A stretch of DNA of 64,000 nt, from assembly GCA_963693315.1 (NCBI GenBank), contig OY856187.1:117717166-117781165 (forward strand), read 5' to 3'. The notes below the pieces were generated by a model. It did no database searches. It saw only the letters and a program-made list of their open reading frames with translations, and was not told the DNA's origin. This DNA is from Diogma glabrata (taxonomy: Eukaryota; Arthropoda; Insecta; Diptera; Cylindrotomidae). Made by a program: the position numbers and the translations under genes. Positions 35,140-46,260 of this stretch are shown in pieces. How positions within the stretch are numbered: the first letter of the stretch is position 1; every line of letters starts with the position of its first letter.

Positions 35140-36038
35140 CTTAATCGGTGGTGTGGCAGCCGTGCTGTGGTGATCGATTGGCTGATGGTGATCTTCATCA
35201 GTCGCTAACGGCGCACAGCTCAGGGCTCGGTCTCCCCCTGCAGTATTGTGACTTGGTCAAGTAAGGCGGCCCTGCTTGACTCGACCTTCTTCCCGACCAC
35301 TATATTACATGCATTATGGGTAAATCAAACAAAATAAAAACAAACACACAAACTACACATAACAGCACCTCAACGTCCAAAAAACACAACAAAAAACCAG
35401 AGGAACATTCTATGGATGTAACACGTCCACAGTAAACGTTCCAAAATCTGGAAGAAACTCCACTTCTACTCCGTAGGCTTGTGAAAATCTTCGGGTCGCA
35501 TCACACATGGCTCTTGGAGATTTAAACAAGTCTCTGGAAAGTCTCCATCTGGGGCAGTCGGAATCGGAGGTCAGCAAATCTTCGGAGAAGCAGGTTGCCG
35601 AGACCACTGTAACAGCTGGCAGAAAGAGGAAGAGGAAAAACTTTTGTGGTTCAGTGAGGAGAAAAAAGAAGAAAGCTAAGGCTGACTCCTCACTGCAAGC
35701 AGAAATTGCACAGCAGGCCACTACATCTAGCGGTCTCTCTGCCTGCAACAATACCTCCCTTGGACACGAGGGCTGAGATGATCGAAAAGATTCGTCTACC
35801 GATCACCTCGGTCCCGCATCGTAAGGCGAGCCTCTGTATTCCATCGAAGTCGACGACAACGACGGGTTCGAATAAGGTTGCACCAAGCTATGCTAGTGCA
35901 GCTAAGAGAGGGCTAGTTGGAATTATTGAATCTGACAATGGAACTATTAGCCAGGAACAAAGCAATTTGATGCAGCAACGCCTGTTTGAAGATATGTTGA
36001 AACAAACAGGAACTCTGAAAACCTTTGATGGGGCGTAA
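35140..36038 (+). mobile_element. I-group non-LTR element, 5' end with ORF1 fragment
   Basis: A GC-rich leader (35145-35310), unlike the surrounding DNA, precedes an ATG at 35318 (MGKSNKIKTNTQTTHNST), which stops after about 39 codons. ORF1-like sequence continues in shifted frames: 35507-35776 (DLNKSLESLHLGQSESEV, SSEKQVAETTVT and a very basic KRKRKNFCGSVRRKKKK run) and 35706-36038 (PSYASAAKRGLVGI, QRLFEDMLKQTGTL). This style (acidic/Ser patch, basic patch, then an AxxRGLVGI segment) is what I expect of ORF1 in RNase H-bearing non-LTR elements. ORF2 is missing, so this is a 5' fragment. Whether it belongs to the same family as 30190-33430 cannot be judged. Confidence 0.6.
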
Positions 36039-37782
36039 AGAATAAGAAAAATCTATCATGAGCCTAATGCTTTTGTCTTTTTAGTTTAAAATAATTATAT
36101 TGATGTTAGAACTGTATTTGATTCGTAGTTTCCTTTAAACCACAAATCTTTCTATTGAGAATTGTGGAAACCTGACAATATTCTGTTTGTTCCATTAACA
36201 TATTCAAGAAGATAATAAAAGACTATAGGTCTTATTCTTCCCTTCGATCGTATACCAATTCATGGTTTACGGTTAGTAAACGAGAAAAATGTTTGTCAAC
36301 TCGTTACCCTTTTTTCACGGTTTCTTACTGTGCATGGGTAAATAAAGTTGCCACGAACTTTTAAATTTTAAGGCAGTCTTACTGCAAATAAAACTTTTAA
36401 TGATTTTAGTTAAGTAAAGTAGAGTGGAAAAAACCCAAGACGTTGACATTTAATTTGTTTTATTTAATATTCTAATGAAAATTTCATTACACACAAGGTT
36501 GCTCTAAAAAAAATTTAAATAGACATAAAAATATCCTAATGAATTGATTGATAAGATATACAGGCTATTTGACCACACATTTTGTACGATAAAATTTTGA
36601 AGAGCTTATGAACTTTAAAAAAGAAATATTTAAATATTAATCTATTATATTAAACATTTATTAATTGTGGCAAGTTATTTACCGTCATTGTGAAACTTGT
36701 GTTGTTTTATTATTATGTATGACGCCACAATGCTTAACATAAAACTGTATAAAAAAAAGTGTGGGAAAATATTTGATAAATAAAAAACAAAGATTTAAAA
36801 AACAAAAATAGCTTGATTGTGATTGGGAGGTGAACAATTTTTATTTTTGGTAAATAAAAAAGTTTGTGATTCTTGTTGCAACATAAAATGTATATTTATT
36901 TCATCTAAATTTTCTTGCTTTTTAAATAGTCTGCTCGAACAATCTTGTAAAATTTTTGAATTATTACCGGATATAATTCAACAAGTTTTTAAACGATTTA
37001 TTTTAAATTCAAAATAGTTTTTATTTATGTGATGATATATTTGAATGAAATTTTGTTTGTTTTTCGTGTACATTTTTTTTAATAACGGATGCCGCTGAGA
37101 ATTGTTTTATACAAATGTTAGTCAGTTAAAAACAAAATTACATTTAGATGATAATTGATGATGATTGTCGTTTAAAATTTGTTAAGTTATTTAATTTATT
37201 TCCGATTTTAGGTATGGATATATTTATGATTAAGGCAACAAGTTCGTAGGTTTTGAAATTTATGGAATGAGATCGTTTTTATTGATGAGTTATTTTCCGG
37301 TATTTATGCCTTAAAAATAAAAACTATTTTTGTTTCTTATAGAAAAACAGATGAGTTTGAAATCACAGTTAATAGTTAGGGCAAAGCCATTACTAAAACG
37401 AAACAATTTTAAAACGTAAATTCTTTTATAATTAAAATAAAAATAATCAAGGAAAAATGGTTTACTATAAAAACTTATAAAAATAAATACAAATCTTCAA
37501 TTATACAATTTTTATAGTTTTATTCTATTACATTTTGTAAGCTACCTATTTTAATTTTTATCTATAAATATAGCCAAAACGCAAAATTAGATCATGGTGT
37601 TTGTGACATTCGTAAAATAGTAAAATGTATTACGAACATTTTGAAAATATTGTTTGCTTTTCAATTTCAAATTAGTTAAAAAAAACAACAATGACGTAAA
37701 TAATAACTACTGATGTCACTTGATGAATGCTTTTTTGCAACAAAATTTATATTTTTTACATATCTAATTAGATTGAAATATA
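36039..37782. other. AT-rich non-coding sequence
   Basis: No repeat or gene recognised. A 64-codon plus-strand frame (36823-37017, CDSCCNIKC, LLPDIIQQVFKRF) is unmatched and could be chance; it is not called as a gene. Confidence 0.35.
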
Positions 37783-38232
37783 CACTGAAAAAAAATTGAA
37801 ATAATGACAATGTCATCTCGTAGTTGGCATTTTATTATTCAAACAAAGAAAAAATATTTGCAAATAATTTCACCGTGATTGGAACAACTACACGTTAACA
37901 TTTTACTGACAACAGAATGAGGTTTATTTAAAACATAAAGTTTTATATCCAATATAACAGTAGTTGAATGAAGTTAATAACTATTTCCATGAAAAACATT
38001 TTCTTTGGGCTTATATCATGAATTTTTCATTTTAAAATTGAAGTATTTCAGATTAATTGAACTATGTATATTTTATTTTCACATAAATATTTCGTGTGAT
38101 AGTCTAAACTACATCGTTCTATAATTTTACAGTTGTTAAAACAATTTCGTAGTTCTATTCGCCATATCTGCTCGTACGGTGAGGTGGAGATAACTGCATT
38201 TCGATTGGACATAGGACATGTTTTTTTCAGTG
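37783..38232. mobile_element. MITE with CACTGAAAAAAA termini, copy 1
   Basis: The 450-bp unit begins CACTGAAAAAAA and ends TTTTTTTCAGTG, flanked by TA on both sides (37781-37782, 38233-38234), as in Tc1/mariner-type insertions. Its reverse complement matches 50993-51441 along the whole length. No coding capacity. Confidence 0.88.
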
Positions 38233-38287
38233 TAAAATATGTATGGTAAAAGTTTCAAACTGAACATTAATAAATAATGACAGTTGA

Positions 38288-38405
38288 GAATTCAACTTAA
38301 GTAAATAAAAATATTATCGCCTTGGTGGCGTAGTGGATAACATATCTGCCAAAGGATTCAAATTCACTGACATTGATAAGGTGACAAGTGGAAATCTTTG
38401 TATAT
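38288..38405 (+). mobile_element. tRNA-derived SINE, copy 1
   Basis: Shares an upstream gaattcaacttaagtaaata block and a tRNA-like body with 63239-63385. The A-box-like TGGCGTAGTGG lies at 38326-38336. The B-box is degraded. Confidence 0.6.
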
Positions 38406-38928
38406 TCCTCTATAGAATGGCCCTTGGATTTTGAAAATCTTTTTTATATTATTTTAAAAAAAATCGGAAAGGTACAGTATAGGTACAGTATACAGCGACA
38501 AAAAAAAGTTTTTTTTTTTTTTTTTTTCAAATTGTCTCTACCCGGGTAGGAACTGCCAATATTAAACAACGAACCAATTTTGGGCAGGTATTGGCGAGCC
38601 AAGCCTTGGCCAGTCAACATTGGGCCAATTGTCTGGACCAATTGTAAATGCCTAGACTGAACCAAGATTCAGTTTATTATATTACGCGTTATTCACCAGG
38701 TTAATGCATGGTTCACCAGACTTGGCCTCAGGAAATCAGTCTAAGCTTGGGCTGTTTGAAAATGTTAAGCCTGAGCCAAACCCCAAAAACTGTGGCCCGG
38801 GTTTGAGCCAAGCTGGGTCTCCATTAGCTTTCTCTTACCCGGGTATTTTGTGAAATATCAATAAACATTCTGTAAAAAAATGGATCGTAAAAATGTTTTT
38901 CTATTTTTTATCTTATGCTCAAAAATAT
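38406..38928. other. Sequence with a GC-richer ACCCGGGTA-bounded block
   Basis: 38540-38845 is GC-richer than its surroundings, is bounded by the palindrome ACCCGGGTA at both ends and is full of ttggcc/ggccaa motifs. It may be a small DNA-transposon derivative. A 15-20 nt T tract precedes it. Confidence 0.4.
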
Positions 38929-39486
38929 TGTTACGATTACAGAAAAATCTAGACGATTACGGTCACTTCCAAGAAAATCAAATCACAACAAAACGCAACA
39001 ACAAATGAATGAAATGAATAGTGTTGTTGTTGTTGTTGTTGTTGTACATATTCTTAGAATTAAGGTCAACATAAATAAATGATTTTATGAATCAAATCAG
39101 CATAACGTAAATTAATCGAATATTCTAATATTTTCTAAAGGTTTCTAGAAGGTGACCTCGAGTTTTCTAGATAACGCAAAATCGTTTATAAAGAGGGATA
39201 ACTTGCAAGACAGAATTAGTCTTATTTTAAACCTGCGATAGTGAAGTTATAATCATAAAAGTGATTTAAAGTGTTATTAAGTAGATATAATTTGTGTATT
39301 ATTTTAAACGTTGTATTACTGGAAATTTCTACAATCAACCGTGGGAGTTTCAAAGCTGTTGGAAGAATATTCTAGTCAGGAATATTGTTTGCTGTATTGT
39401 TTTTCTATTGTTGTGGAACAGTTAAGTTGTTGAATACTTAATAAAACCTGGTGTTTGTGCTTACTAATCAGTGATCGAACGTAACA
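38929..39486 (+). repeat. 5' LTR
   Basis: 558 bp. Compared with the 3' LTR and the solo LTR at 23392, it lacks about 70 bp just before the terminal CGTAACA (gtgatcgaa joins directly to cgtaaca). It contains a (GTT)n run at 39023-39046. Confidence 0.93.
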
Positions 39487-39627
39487 TTAGTGACAGCGGC
39501 GGGAGTAGTTAGCTGTTAATTATGGTTTAAGTGAATTGAAGGTTTTGAGTTCACGAAAGAACTAGAACCACGTGGATTGTCAACAAGTGGAAACAAAACT
39601 CAATTAATGATACGGCTTTGAGAAGGT

Positions 39628-41296
39628 ATGGAAGCCAATGGAGTAGAAGTAGAGAGTTACCAGTTTGGAATTGTCACAAAAAATACTGATTCAATAGGAG
39701 CTGATGAGGAGAAAAGTTTTGTTGCAGAAACAACAACAACATTACCATCTGGAAACTGCGATTTTACGCAGCTAATGGCTATGATGCAACAGATGAACAT
39801 CAGTCAACAGATGGTTGCCAATAAAGAAGAAATAAATCAGCAATTAAATACAGTAAAATTGAACATGAATTAAAAACTGGATGATGTAAATACAAATATG
39901 GCTGCTACTAAGGAAGAAATTAGTCTCAACATCAATCAACAGTTAGAAGCGATAAGCACAAACATTGCTATGAGTCGCGATGAAGTCAAAGAAATTATGG
40001 ATGAGAAACTTCTACAAATGTCAACAGCATTCGATGGTAAAGTCGAGAAGATGCAAAGTGAAATTCATGATTTGGAGCAAAAAGTTTTAACTAAAGTTGA
40101 CGATTTTGAGAAGAGGTTACAAGATGTTGAAATAGTTAAGGGTTCTTCACATGTGGCACACCAAGTAGCAAATATTAAATTGAAACCACCATCGTGGACG
40201 GAAGACGGAACCACGTCTTTCGGCACCTTTAAGTTCCAGTTTGAGACAGCAGCAGACCAGAATGTTTGGAACGCAGAAAATCGTCTTGCTGCATTAATAG
40301 TTGCGCTAAAGGGTGAAGCAGCTGAAACATTACAGGCGGTGCCAGAAAATGATCGCAAAACTTATGCTGAAGTGATGAATCCGTTGGAACGTAAATATGG
40401 CAGCGACCATAAAAAGGAGATATACAGGATCGAGTTAAAAGGTCGCTGGCAGCGGAGTGGAGAAAGCTTGCAGGACTATTCCTCAGCAGTGGAACGCCTT
40501 GTTAATTTGGCACACGCGAACACCACCATATTTTATGGAGAAGATGAAGATCGAAGCCTTCATTGATGGTATCCGAGAATCAGAAACCAGGATCAAAGTA
40601 ATGACTACACTTAAGGCGACTTTCCATGAAACTGTCGCATACGCAATGCAATATGAGATGGCACAGAGGATGTGTATGTCATCTGATGGATGCACAAAAA
40701 GGAATGTAGAGGGGAACATCAAAGGGGAATTTTTGGCACACAGAGATAGAAGCGACATCAGATGCTGGGTATGTGATGAAGAGGGTCACATGGCACGGGA
40801 GTGCAAGAAAAACGGGGAAGCAGACAGATTGTCGTCTTCTGTGAAGAACAGAGGAGCCGAAGAAATGGAGCACGTATGGTTCAGGAACAGCAGTACAAAA
40901 CTCCTGTGCTGGATATGTAGGAAATCGGGCCATATCCCACAGGACTGCTGGAACAGGAAGCGTGATAGATCTTCGTCTCCTATTCAACGGAAGTCTGTTA
41001 AAGGTGCAACTGTAAAGCCAAAAAGTGAGGAGAATGCAGCCTACATTCCAATTTCAAGAATTGCGATAAATGGTGAAAGCTTGGGTATCAACGGACAACT
41101 TGAAGGTAAAGGTTGCTTCATGACACTGGATACAGGTTCAGCTCGAACATTCGTTCGCACAGGTTTAATTGACGGTGTTTTGGAACTATCAGATGGATTG
41201 AAACTCCAAACACTAACTGGAGAATGCGCTGAAATAGAAGTTAAAGAATCGCTGAAATCAAATTGGGAAATAACTGCTATCAACAAGAGGTGCTAG
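39628..41296 (+). pseudogene. LTR retrotransposon gag and protease
   Basis: This is the structural gag polyprotein and aspartic protease of the LTR element. 39628-39870 opens with MEANGVEVESYQ and a Met/Gln-rich repeat-like stretch and stops at an in-frame TAA (39871-39873), probably a Gln codon mutated. The frame resumes at 39898-40566 with coiled-coil-like sequence and the gypsy gag core (LKPPSWTEDGTTSFGTFKFQ, AALIVALKGEAAETLQ, YSSAVERLVNLA). A frameshift leads into 40457-41296: FIDGIRESETRIKV, two zinc knuckles (CWVCDEEGHMARECKK, CWICRKSGHIPQDCWN) and protease with the active site FMTLDTGSARTFV (about 41120-41158). The protease end (VILGMDFMKAKGL) follows after another shift at about 41310-41350. 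Confidence 0.88.
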
Positions 41297-41730
41297 TGGC
41301 AGACATTATGGATGAAGTCATTTTGGGGATGGACTTCATGAAGGCGAAGGGATTAGTCTTCGATTTTGGATGTGGAGTCCTAAAGATTAATAATGTTGAG
41401 ATGCCACTACTTGTGAATGAGGCAGAGTCAACAGATATTGGCAGAGATGAGAAACTATGCAGTGCAGAGGAAAATCCAAAACCATCATCCAAACAGATCA
41501 GGGAGAGAAACGTCAACCGACGCAAACGTTTGAACAAACGCCGAAAGTTTAAAAGGAAACAAGTTCCGATCCATTACGAAGTGAGCAATGTAAATAAAGT
41601 GGTTAAAATAGCTTCCAACGGGGACGAATCGCAGCTGAAAATGAGAATGGTTCAGGGACATGGCGGTGTGAAACACTCAAAGGGAAGAAATAAGGAGCAC
41701 TTTAGAGATAATGGGAATCCATACTCATAA
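41263..41730 (+). pseudogene. LTR element, end of protease and basic tail
   Basis: The frame reads DEVILGMDFMKAKGLVFDFG, the conserved C-terminal ILG-D part of a gypsy protease. A highly basic segment follows (RKRLNKRRKFKRKQVP) and a stop at 41728-41730. In an autonomous relative RT would follow; here only about 150 bp separate the stop from the 3' LTR. It is shifted relative to the upstream gag frame. Confidence 0.7.
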
Positions 41731-41889
41731 CGGTGGGCTGATATAGAACAAAGTAATGGCCAAGGACTTAGAAAGGAACCGGAAGTAATTCTAAACAGCC
41801 TGGGAAATAGAAAAAAAAATTTTTGGATTCAACAATTGGAGGAGAGATTTAGACCCTGTTCGGGACAAACAGACTTATGTGGAGGGTAA

Positions 41890-42544
41890 TGTTACGATCA
41901 CAGAAAAATCTAGACGATTACGGTCACTTCCAAGAAAATCAAATCACAACAAAACGCAACAACAAATGAATGAAATGAATAGTGTTGTTGTTGTACATAT
42001 TCTTAGAATTAAGGTCTACATAAATAAATGATTTTATGAATCAAATCAGTATAACGTAAATTAATCGAATATTCTAATATTTTCTAAAGGTTTCTAAAAA
42101 GTGACCTCAAATTTTCTAGATGACGCAAAATCGTATATAAAGAGGGATAACTTGCAAGACGGAATAAGTGTTATTTTAAACCTGCGATAGTGAAGTTATA
42201 ATTATAAAAGTGATTTTTAAATTAGTTTTTGTGAATAAAGTTTAAAGTGTTATTAAGTAGATATAATTTGTGTATTATTTTAAACGTTGTATGGAAATTT
42301 GGAAATCTGGAAATTTCTACAATCAACCGTGGGAGTTTCGAAGCTGTTGGAAGAATATTCTAGTCAGGAATATTGTTTGCTGTATTGTTTTCCTATTGTT
42401 GTGGAACAATTAAGTTGTTGAATACTTAATAAAACCTGGTGTTTGTGCTTACTAATCAGTGATCTAGCTCAGAAGAGATTGGGAATTACGTTTATCGAAT
42501 TGTGAGTTAGGCCAATTCGAAGGAAGGTTGACAAAAACGTAACA
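41890..42544 (+). repeat. 3' LTR
   Basis: 655 bp. It retains the U5-side segment (gggaattacgtttatcgaat and onward) that is missing from the 5' LTR, and has a shorter GTT run. Confidence 0.93.
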
Positions 42545-43090
42545 ATATGCCTAAAATTTAGACCTCTAGCCCAGATTTCTTGCCATAGATTTCTCGTAGT
42601 TATTTTATGAAAGTTATTATAAGAACAGTACAGGTTACGTAATTTTACCGAAGTGGCCAACCAAAATTTAGAATGCAAAATTAATGTAAGACAATAGCCT
42701 TATCCAAATTTTATCATTTAATTTGGGATGCGAGACTGTTGGAAACAGTATTAAATGCTTATGTACTAAATTACATCAAAATCGATTAGCAAGAATTGAT
42801 GTTGTTGAAGTAAAATGAATAAGTGCTTCGGAAGACCTATACTAGTTAGTCCAATAACCGTTTTCTTAAAGTTTCACCAAAATTTTTCATTAACGGAGGC
42901 TGTAGTGTGTCAACAGATATGCATTTTGTTTTGCGATGAAATATCTGATCACAAAATTACCGAAAGACACAAATCGAAAGTATGTACCAAGTATGTACCT
43001 GCAGAGTTCCATCAAAATCGATAATCAATTATAGAGATATATAGAGATACTCCAAAACTCAACTGATTAGTTGCTTATAATACATATATA
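42545..43090. other. AT-rich non-coding sequence
   Basis: No gene. It ends with the CATATATA that forms the left target duplication of the next element. Confidence 0.4.
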
Positions 43091-44399
43091 TTAGGATGTT
43101 CCTTAGCTATATGGGGAAAAAAAATTATGATATATTTTTGGTCTCACCCCCTAAATCGGTGTGTATACATATAAAAATGAGCTGCAAGAAATTTTAGGTC
43201 AATCAAATAAAGTTAACCCGTGCCGACTTGAAGTTGAACTTTGGTTCCATATGAAATCATCGAAAAAAAGAAAAATTCTTGCTGTACTGTTTTAGGTTTT
43301 ACTCAAACTTTGTGGAAATGTTCTTTAGGGTTCAAAAGATCAAAATCCACAAGGATTTAATTTTTGCACGCGCCACTTCCGGTCCACACAAAATAAAGCA
43401 CTTGAAAAGTCGTATTTTTGTGTTTTGCGGTTTTAGCTGTAAAACTTTTTCTATTAAAGATATTGATTCGATCAAGGTGGCATTATAAAGCTGAAAGATG
43501 GTAGTTTTTAAAACAAAAATAAAAATGTAAGAAACTGTAATCTGTAAGTAAGAAGCTGTAAGCTGTAAGAAACAAATGTTGGCTTCTCTTTAAACGGCTG
43601 TACACCCGCGTCAGGAAGAAATAAAAAAACAAGCCTTAAAGTTTTTTAAAGTTAAAGGTAAGAACTGAATATCTTGAATATCTTGCTAATTTCAAATTTT
43701 TGTCTTTTACCAAACACGTCCAAATTGTAGCCTGAAATATGCAAATTGCTGAAATTTCAAAATTTCAAGTAAAGAGTTTTTGCATTACGAGTTGACCGAA
43801 CGAGTCGATTTTAATTTTTTATACTATAACAATATGTGCACTTTGATATTTAAGAATATTTAGACTTTTATACTCAACAGTGCAGACACTGGTGTCAATT
43901 GAAAATCATAAGAAATCAATAAAATACACGTATTTTCAATACTCTCTCATTTTTCAAATATATGAATAATATTAATTTTTATTTTTGTTTTCAAAACTAC
44001 CATTTTTCAGCTTTATAATGTTATCTTGATCGAATCAATATCTTTAATAGAAAAAGTTTTACAGCTAAAACCGCAAAACACAAAAATACGACTTTTCAAG
44101 TGCTTTATTTTGTGTGGACCGGAAGTGGCGCGTGCAAAAATTAAATCCTTGTGGATTTTGATCTTTTGAACCCTAAAGAACATTTCCACAAAGTTTGAGT
44201 AAGATCTAAAACAGTACAGCAAGAATTTTTCTTTTTTTCGATGATTTCATATGGAACCAAAGTTCAACTTCAAGTCGGCACGGGTTAACTTTATTTGATT
44301 GACCTAAAATTTCTTGCAGTTCATTTTTATATGTATACACACCGATTTAGGGGGTGAGACCAAAAATATTTTGAAATTGAAAATTAAGGAACACCCTAA
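43091..44399. mobile_element. Foldback element with ~420-bp inverted arms
   Basis: The left arm (43091 to about 43515) and right arm (about 43985-44399) are inverted copies, nearly identical over most of their length; the two 69-codon frames at 43279 (+) and 44222 (-) differ by only a few residues. The ends are TTAGGATGTTCCTTA and TAAGGAACACCCTAA. They are flanked by CATATATA on both sides (43083-43090, 44400-44407), an 8-bp target duplication. The central spacer (~470 bp) is AT-rich with no transposase. The paired frames are a consequence of the inverted repeat and I do not call them genes. Confidence 0.92.
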
Positions 44400-45799
44400 C
44401 ATATATACATCCTTTGTCGAAGTATCATCAAAATTAATTCACAAATAAAAAGTAAGTATACAGCTGCCAACAAATTCGACTAAGTATAAACAAATTCGAC
44501 TAAGTATTCGACTGCCAAGTCATCAGTTTTATGTTGGATACTTTGTCAAATACTTTGTCCAATGTACATCAAAAGTTTATCAGTATGTTGTCATCGTTGA
44601 GAAAATAAAAAAAAGCAAAACAAATATTTTACCATAATGCAAAACTATTTAAACTTTAAACTAGTACAAAATGCTTTTCGTCCAAGTTTCATAAAAATCG
44701 TCCAAGTTTCAAGGAAACCACTTTTACCAATATTGTGGAAAACTAACCAGTTCCTTGCCATACAAAAAGGGAGATTTTATGCCAACTAAGAGTTAAAAAC
44801 AATTTTTTGAATCAAACTTTGGGAGTTTGAACTTTAATTTTTTGAGATAACAACTACTTATCAAATTTTTTCAGATGTTTTGACACCATGGCTGCCAGTG
44901 GCGCTCACAAAATAAGCCTTTTTTCCTTTAAAACACACTTGTGACTTTTGTAGAAAATAGGTGCGTTTGAGAAAGAAAAACAAAAATATCACTTTGTTAT
45001 AATTTTTTTCCGTAGATGATGATAAAAATATTTTTAAAAATTTTGGCGATAGTTTTCACCCTTATTTTAAGGGTTAAAAGTTGAAAATCAATATTTCGAG
45101 AAATATTGCGAGTTTATTTTTTTATTTCTTCTTTTTTTTTATCTACTTTCGATTAATTTTTGTTTTGTGATGTGCATCGACTAGGAACTGGCCCAAAAAG
45201 ACCCAACGGTGAAAAACGTGGGTTTAACGGATTTCCTAATTCTGCTGATGAAGATTTGAATTGATATTGTATATTTTGAATTTTCCAATTTAAACCATTT
45301 ACAAGCTGGTGTAATTAAATTAAATCTTTCTTCAGTTACTATAAAAAGCTGTGGAAAAGATTTAACCTGATGTAACATTTTTTGTGTCTTTTTAAACAAT
45401 ATTCGATTAATATTGTTACTGAAATTTACGAGGGATTCATTTTCTATGTGCCCATGGTCAATTATGGTTTATGTCAATTATTAATGATTTGTTTTTTACA
45501 TTCACGGAACCCCCGGCAAGCGAATTTTCAATTGTGTGAAGTATTGCAATCCATCGAGGAAAAAAATCTTACATACCCCAAATTTTATTTTTTATTTTGT
45601 TTTTAACCATCCTCTATTTAAAAAAAAATTGTATGTCTTTGTGGGTGGGTGGGTGGCAAAAACGTATAGAATCTGTATATGAATCTTAATGATCCAGGTT
45701 AACTCGAAAATGGAAAATCTGGCTTTCTTTCAAAATTGGACAAAATGGCAGGAGGCCACCCGAATACCTTTAACTTTAAGTATGAATCTTCAATAACTT
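44400..45799. other. AT-rich non-coding sequence
   Basis: A few near-duplicated short phrases (caaattcgactaagtat at 44473-44512), otherwise nothing recognised. Confidence 0.4.
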
Positions 45800-46260
45800 C
45801 TAATTCTGGATTTTAATCGTATTGAATGAAACTTGGTATATAAGGTTTTAGTACTGTTCCCAATATTTTTGCGTATACCATCTTCCGGTTAAAGTTTTTT
45901 TTTCTGTATTTATCCCTACTGGCTACTACAACCCTCAGTTACAATTCGAGTTCTTTTAAACGTTGGTTAAAGGTTTCAATCAATATGAGAAATATTTCAT
46001 TAGCTTTTGAGGTATATTGCACAAAGGGTTGGGGGTCCCCCATACAACAGGTGTTTTTTTACTATGTTTTTAATGTTTTTTAGGAGCATTCGTTCGTGAA
46101 TTAATTTTGATGACACTTTAAAAAAGATGCATCATGCAAGTATGTATGAGAAGGAGCTGATTAGTTTTTGAGCGATATTGAACAAAGTGTTGGTCCCCGA
46201 GCACTTGTTTTTTTAAAGCTCAATAACCTCTTTACTTTTCTAACTGTTCGGAGAAACACT
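45800..46260 (+). repeat. Dispersed modular repeat X, copy beside I-like relic
   Basis: Shares gatgaaactt/aatgaaactt, aaggtttcaat, gtatgtatgagaaggagctg, attagtttttgag and gatattgaacaaagtg with the copies at 11760-12430 and 47640-53110. It retains a single GTATGAGA where the copy at 48293 carries the 4.7-kb insertion, so it acts as an empty-site reference. Confidence 0.75.

Larger units (their letters stand above)
38929..42544 (+). mobile_element. Non-autonomous Ty3/gypsy-like LTR retrotransposon (gag-protease only)
   Basis: 5' LTR 38929-39486 and 3' LTR 41890-42544, both TGTTACG...CGTAACA, with ATAT target duplications at 38925-38928 and 42545-42548. The internal region starts ttagtgacagcggcggga (39487) and ends in a purine tract (ggagggtaa) before the 3' LTR. 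It encodes gag with two CCHC knuckles and an aspartic protease, then jumps to a short pol-end-like stretch. There is no RT, RNase H or integrase. Several frameshifts and an in-frame stop show that this copy is dead. Confidence 0.92.

Noticed and set aside
36823..37017. 64-codon Cys-containing frame as a gene.
   Set aside because: Starts at a weak ATG in AT-rich sequence, with no domain and no supporting context.
39628..39873. 81-codon frame as an independent gene.
   Set aside because: It is the first part of the LTR element's gag, cut by an in-frame TAA; the following frame continues it.
43279..44222. Two nearly identical 69-codon reading frames on opposite strands as a gene pair.
   Set aside because: They are the two arms of one inverted repeat; no start context, no known family, and the similarity extends far beyond the frames.
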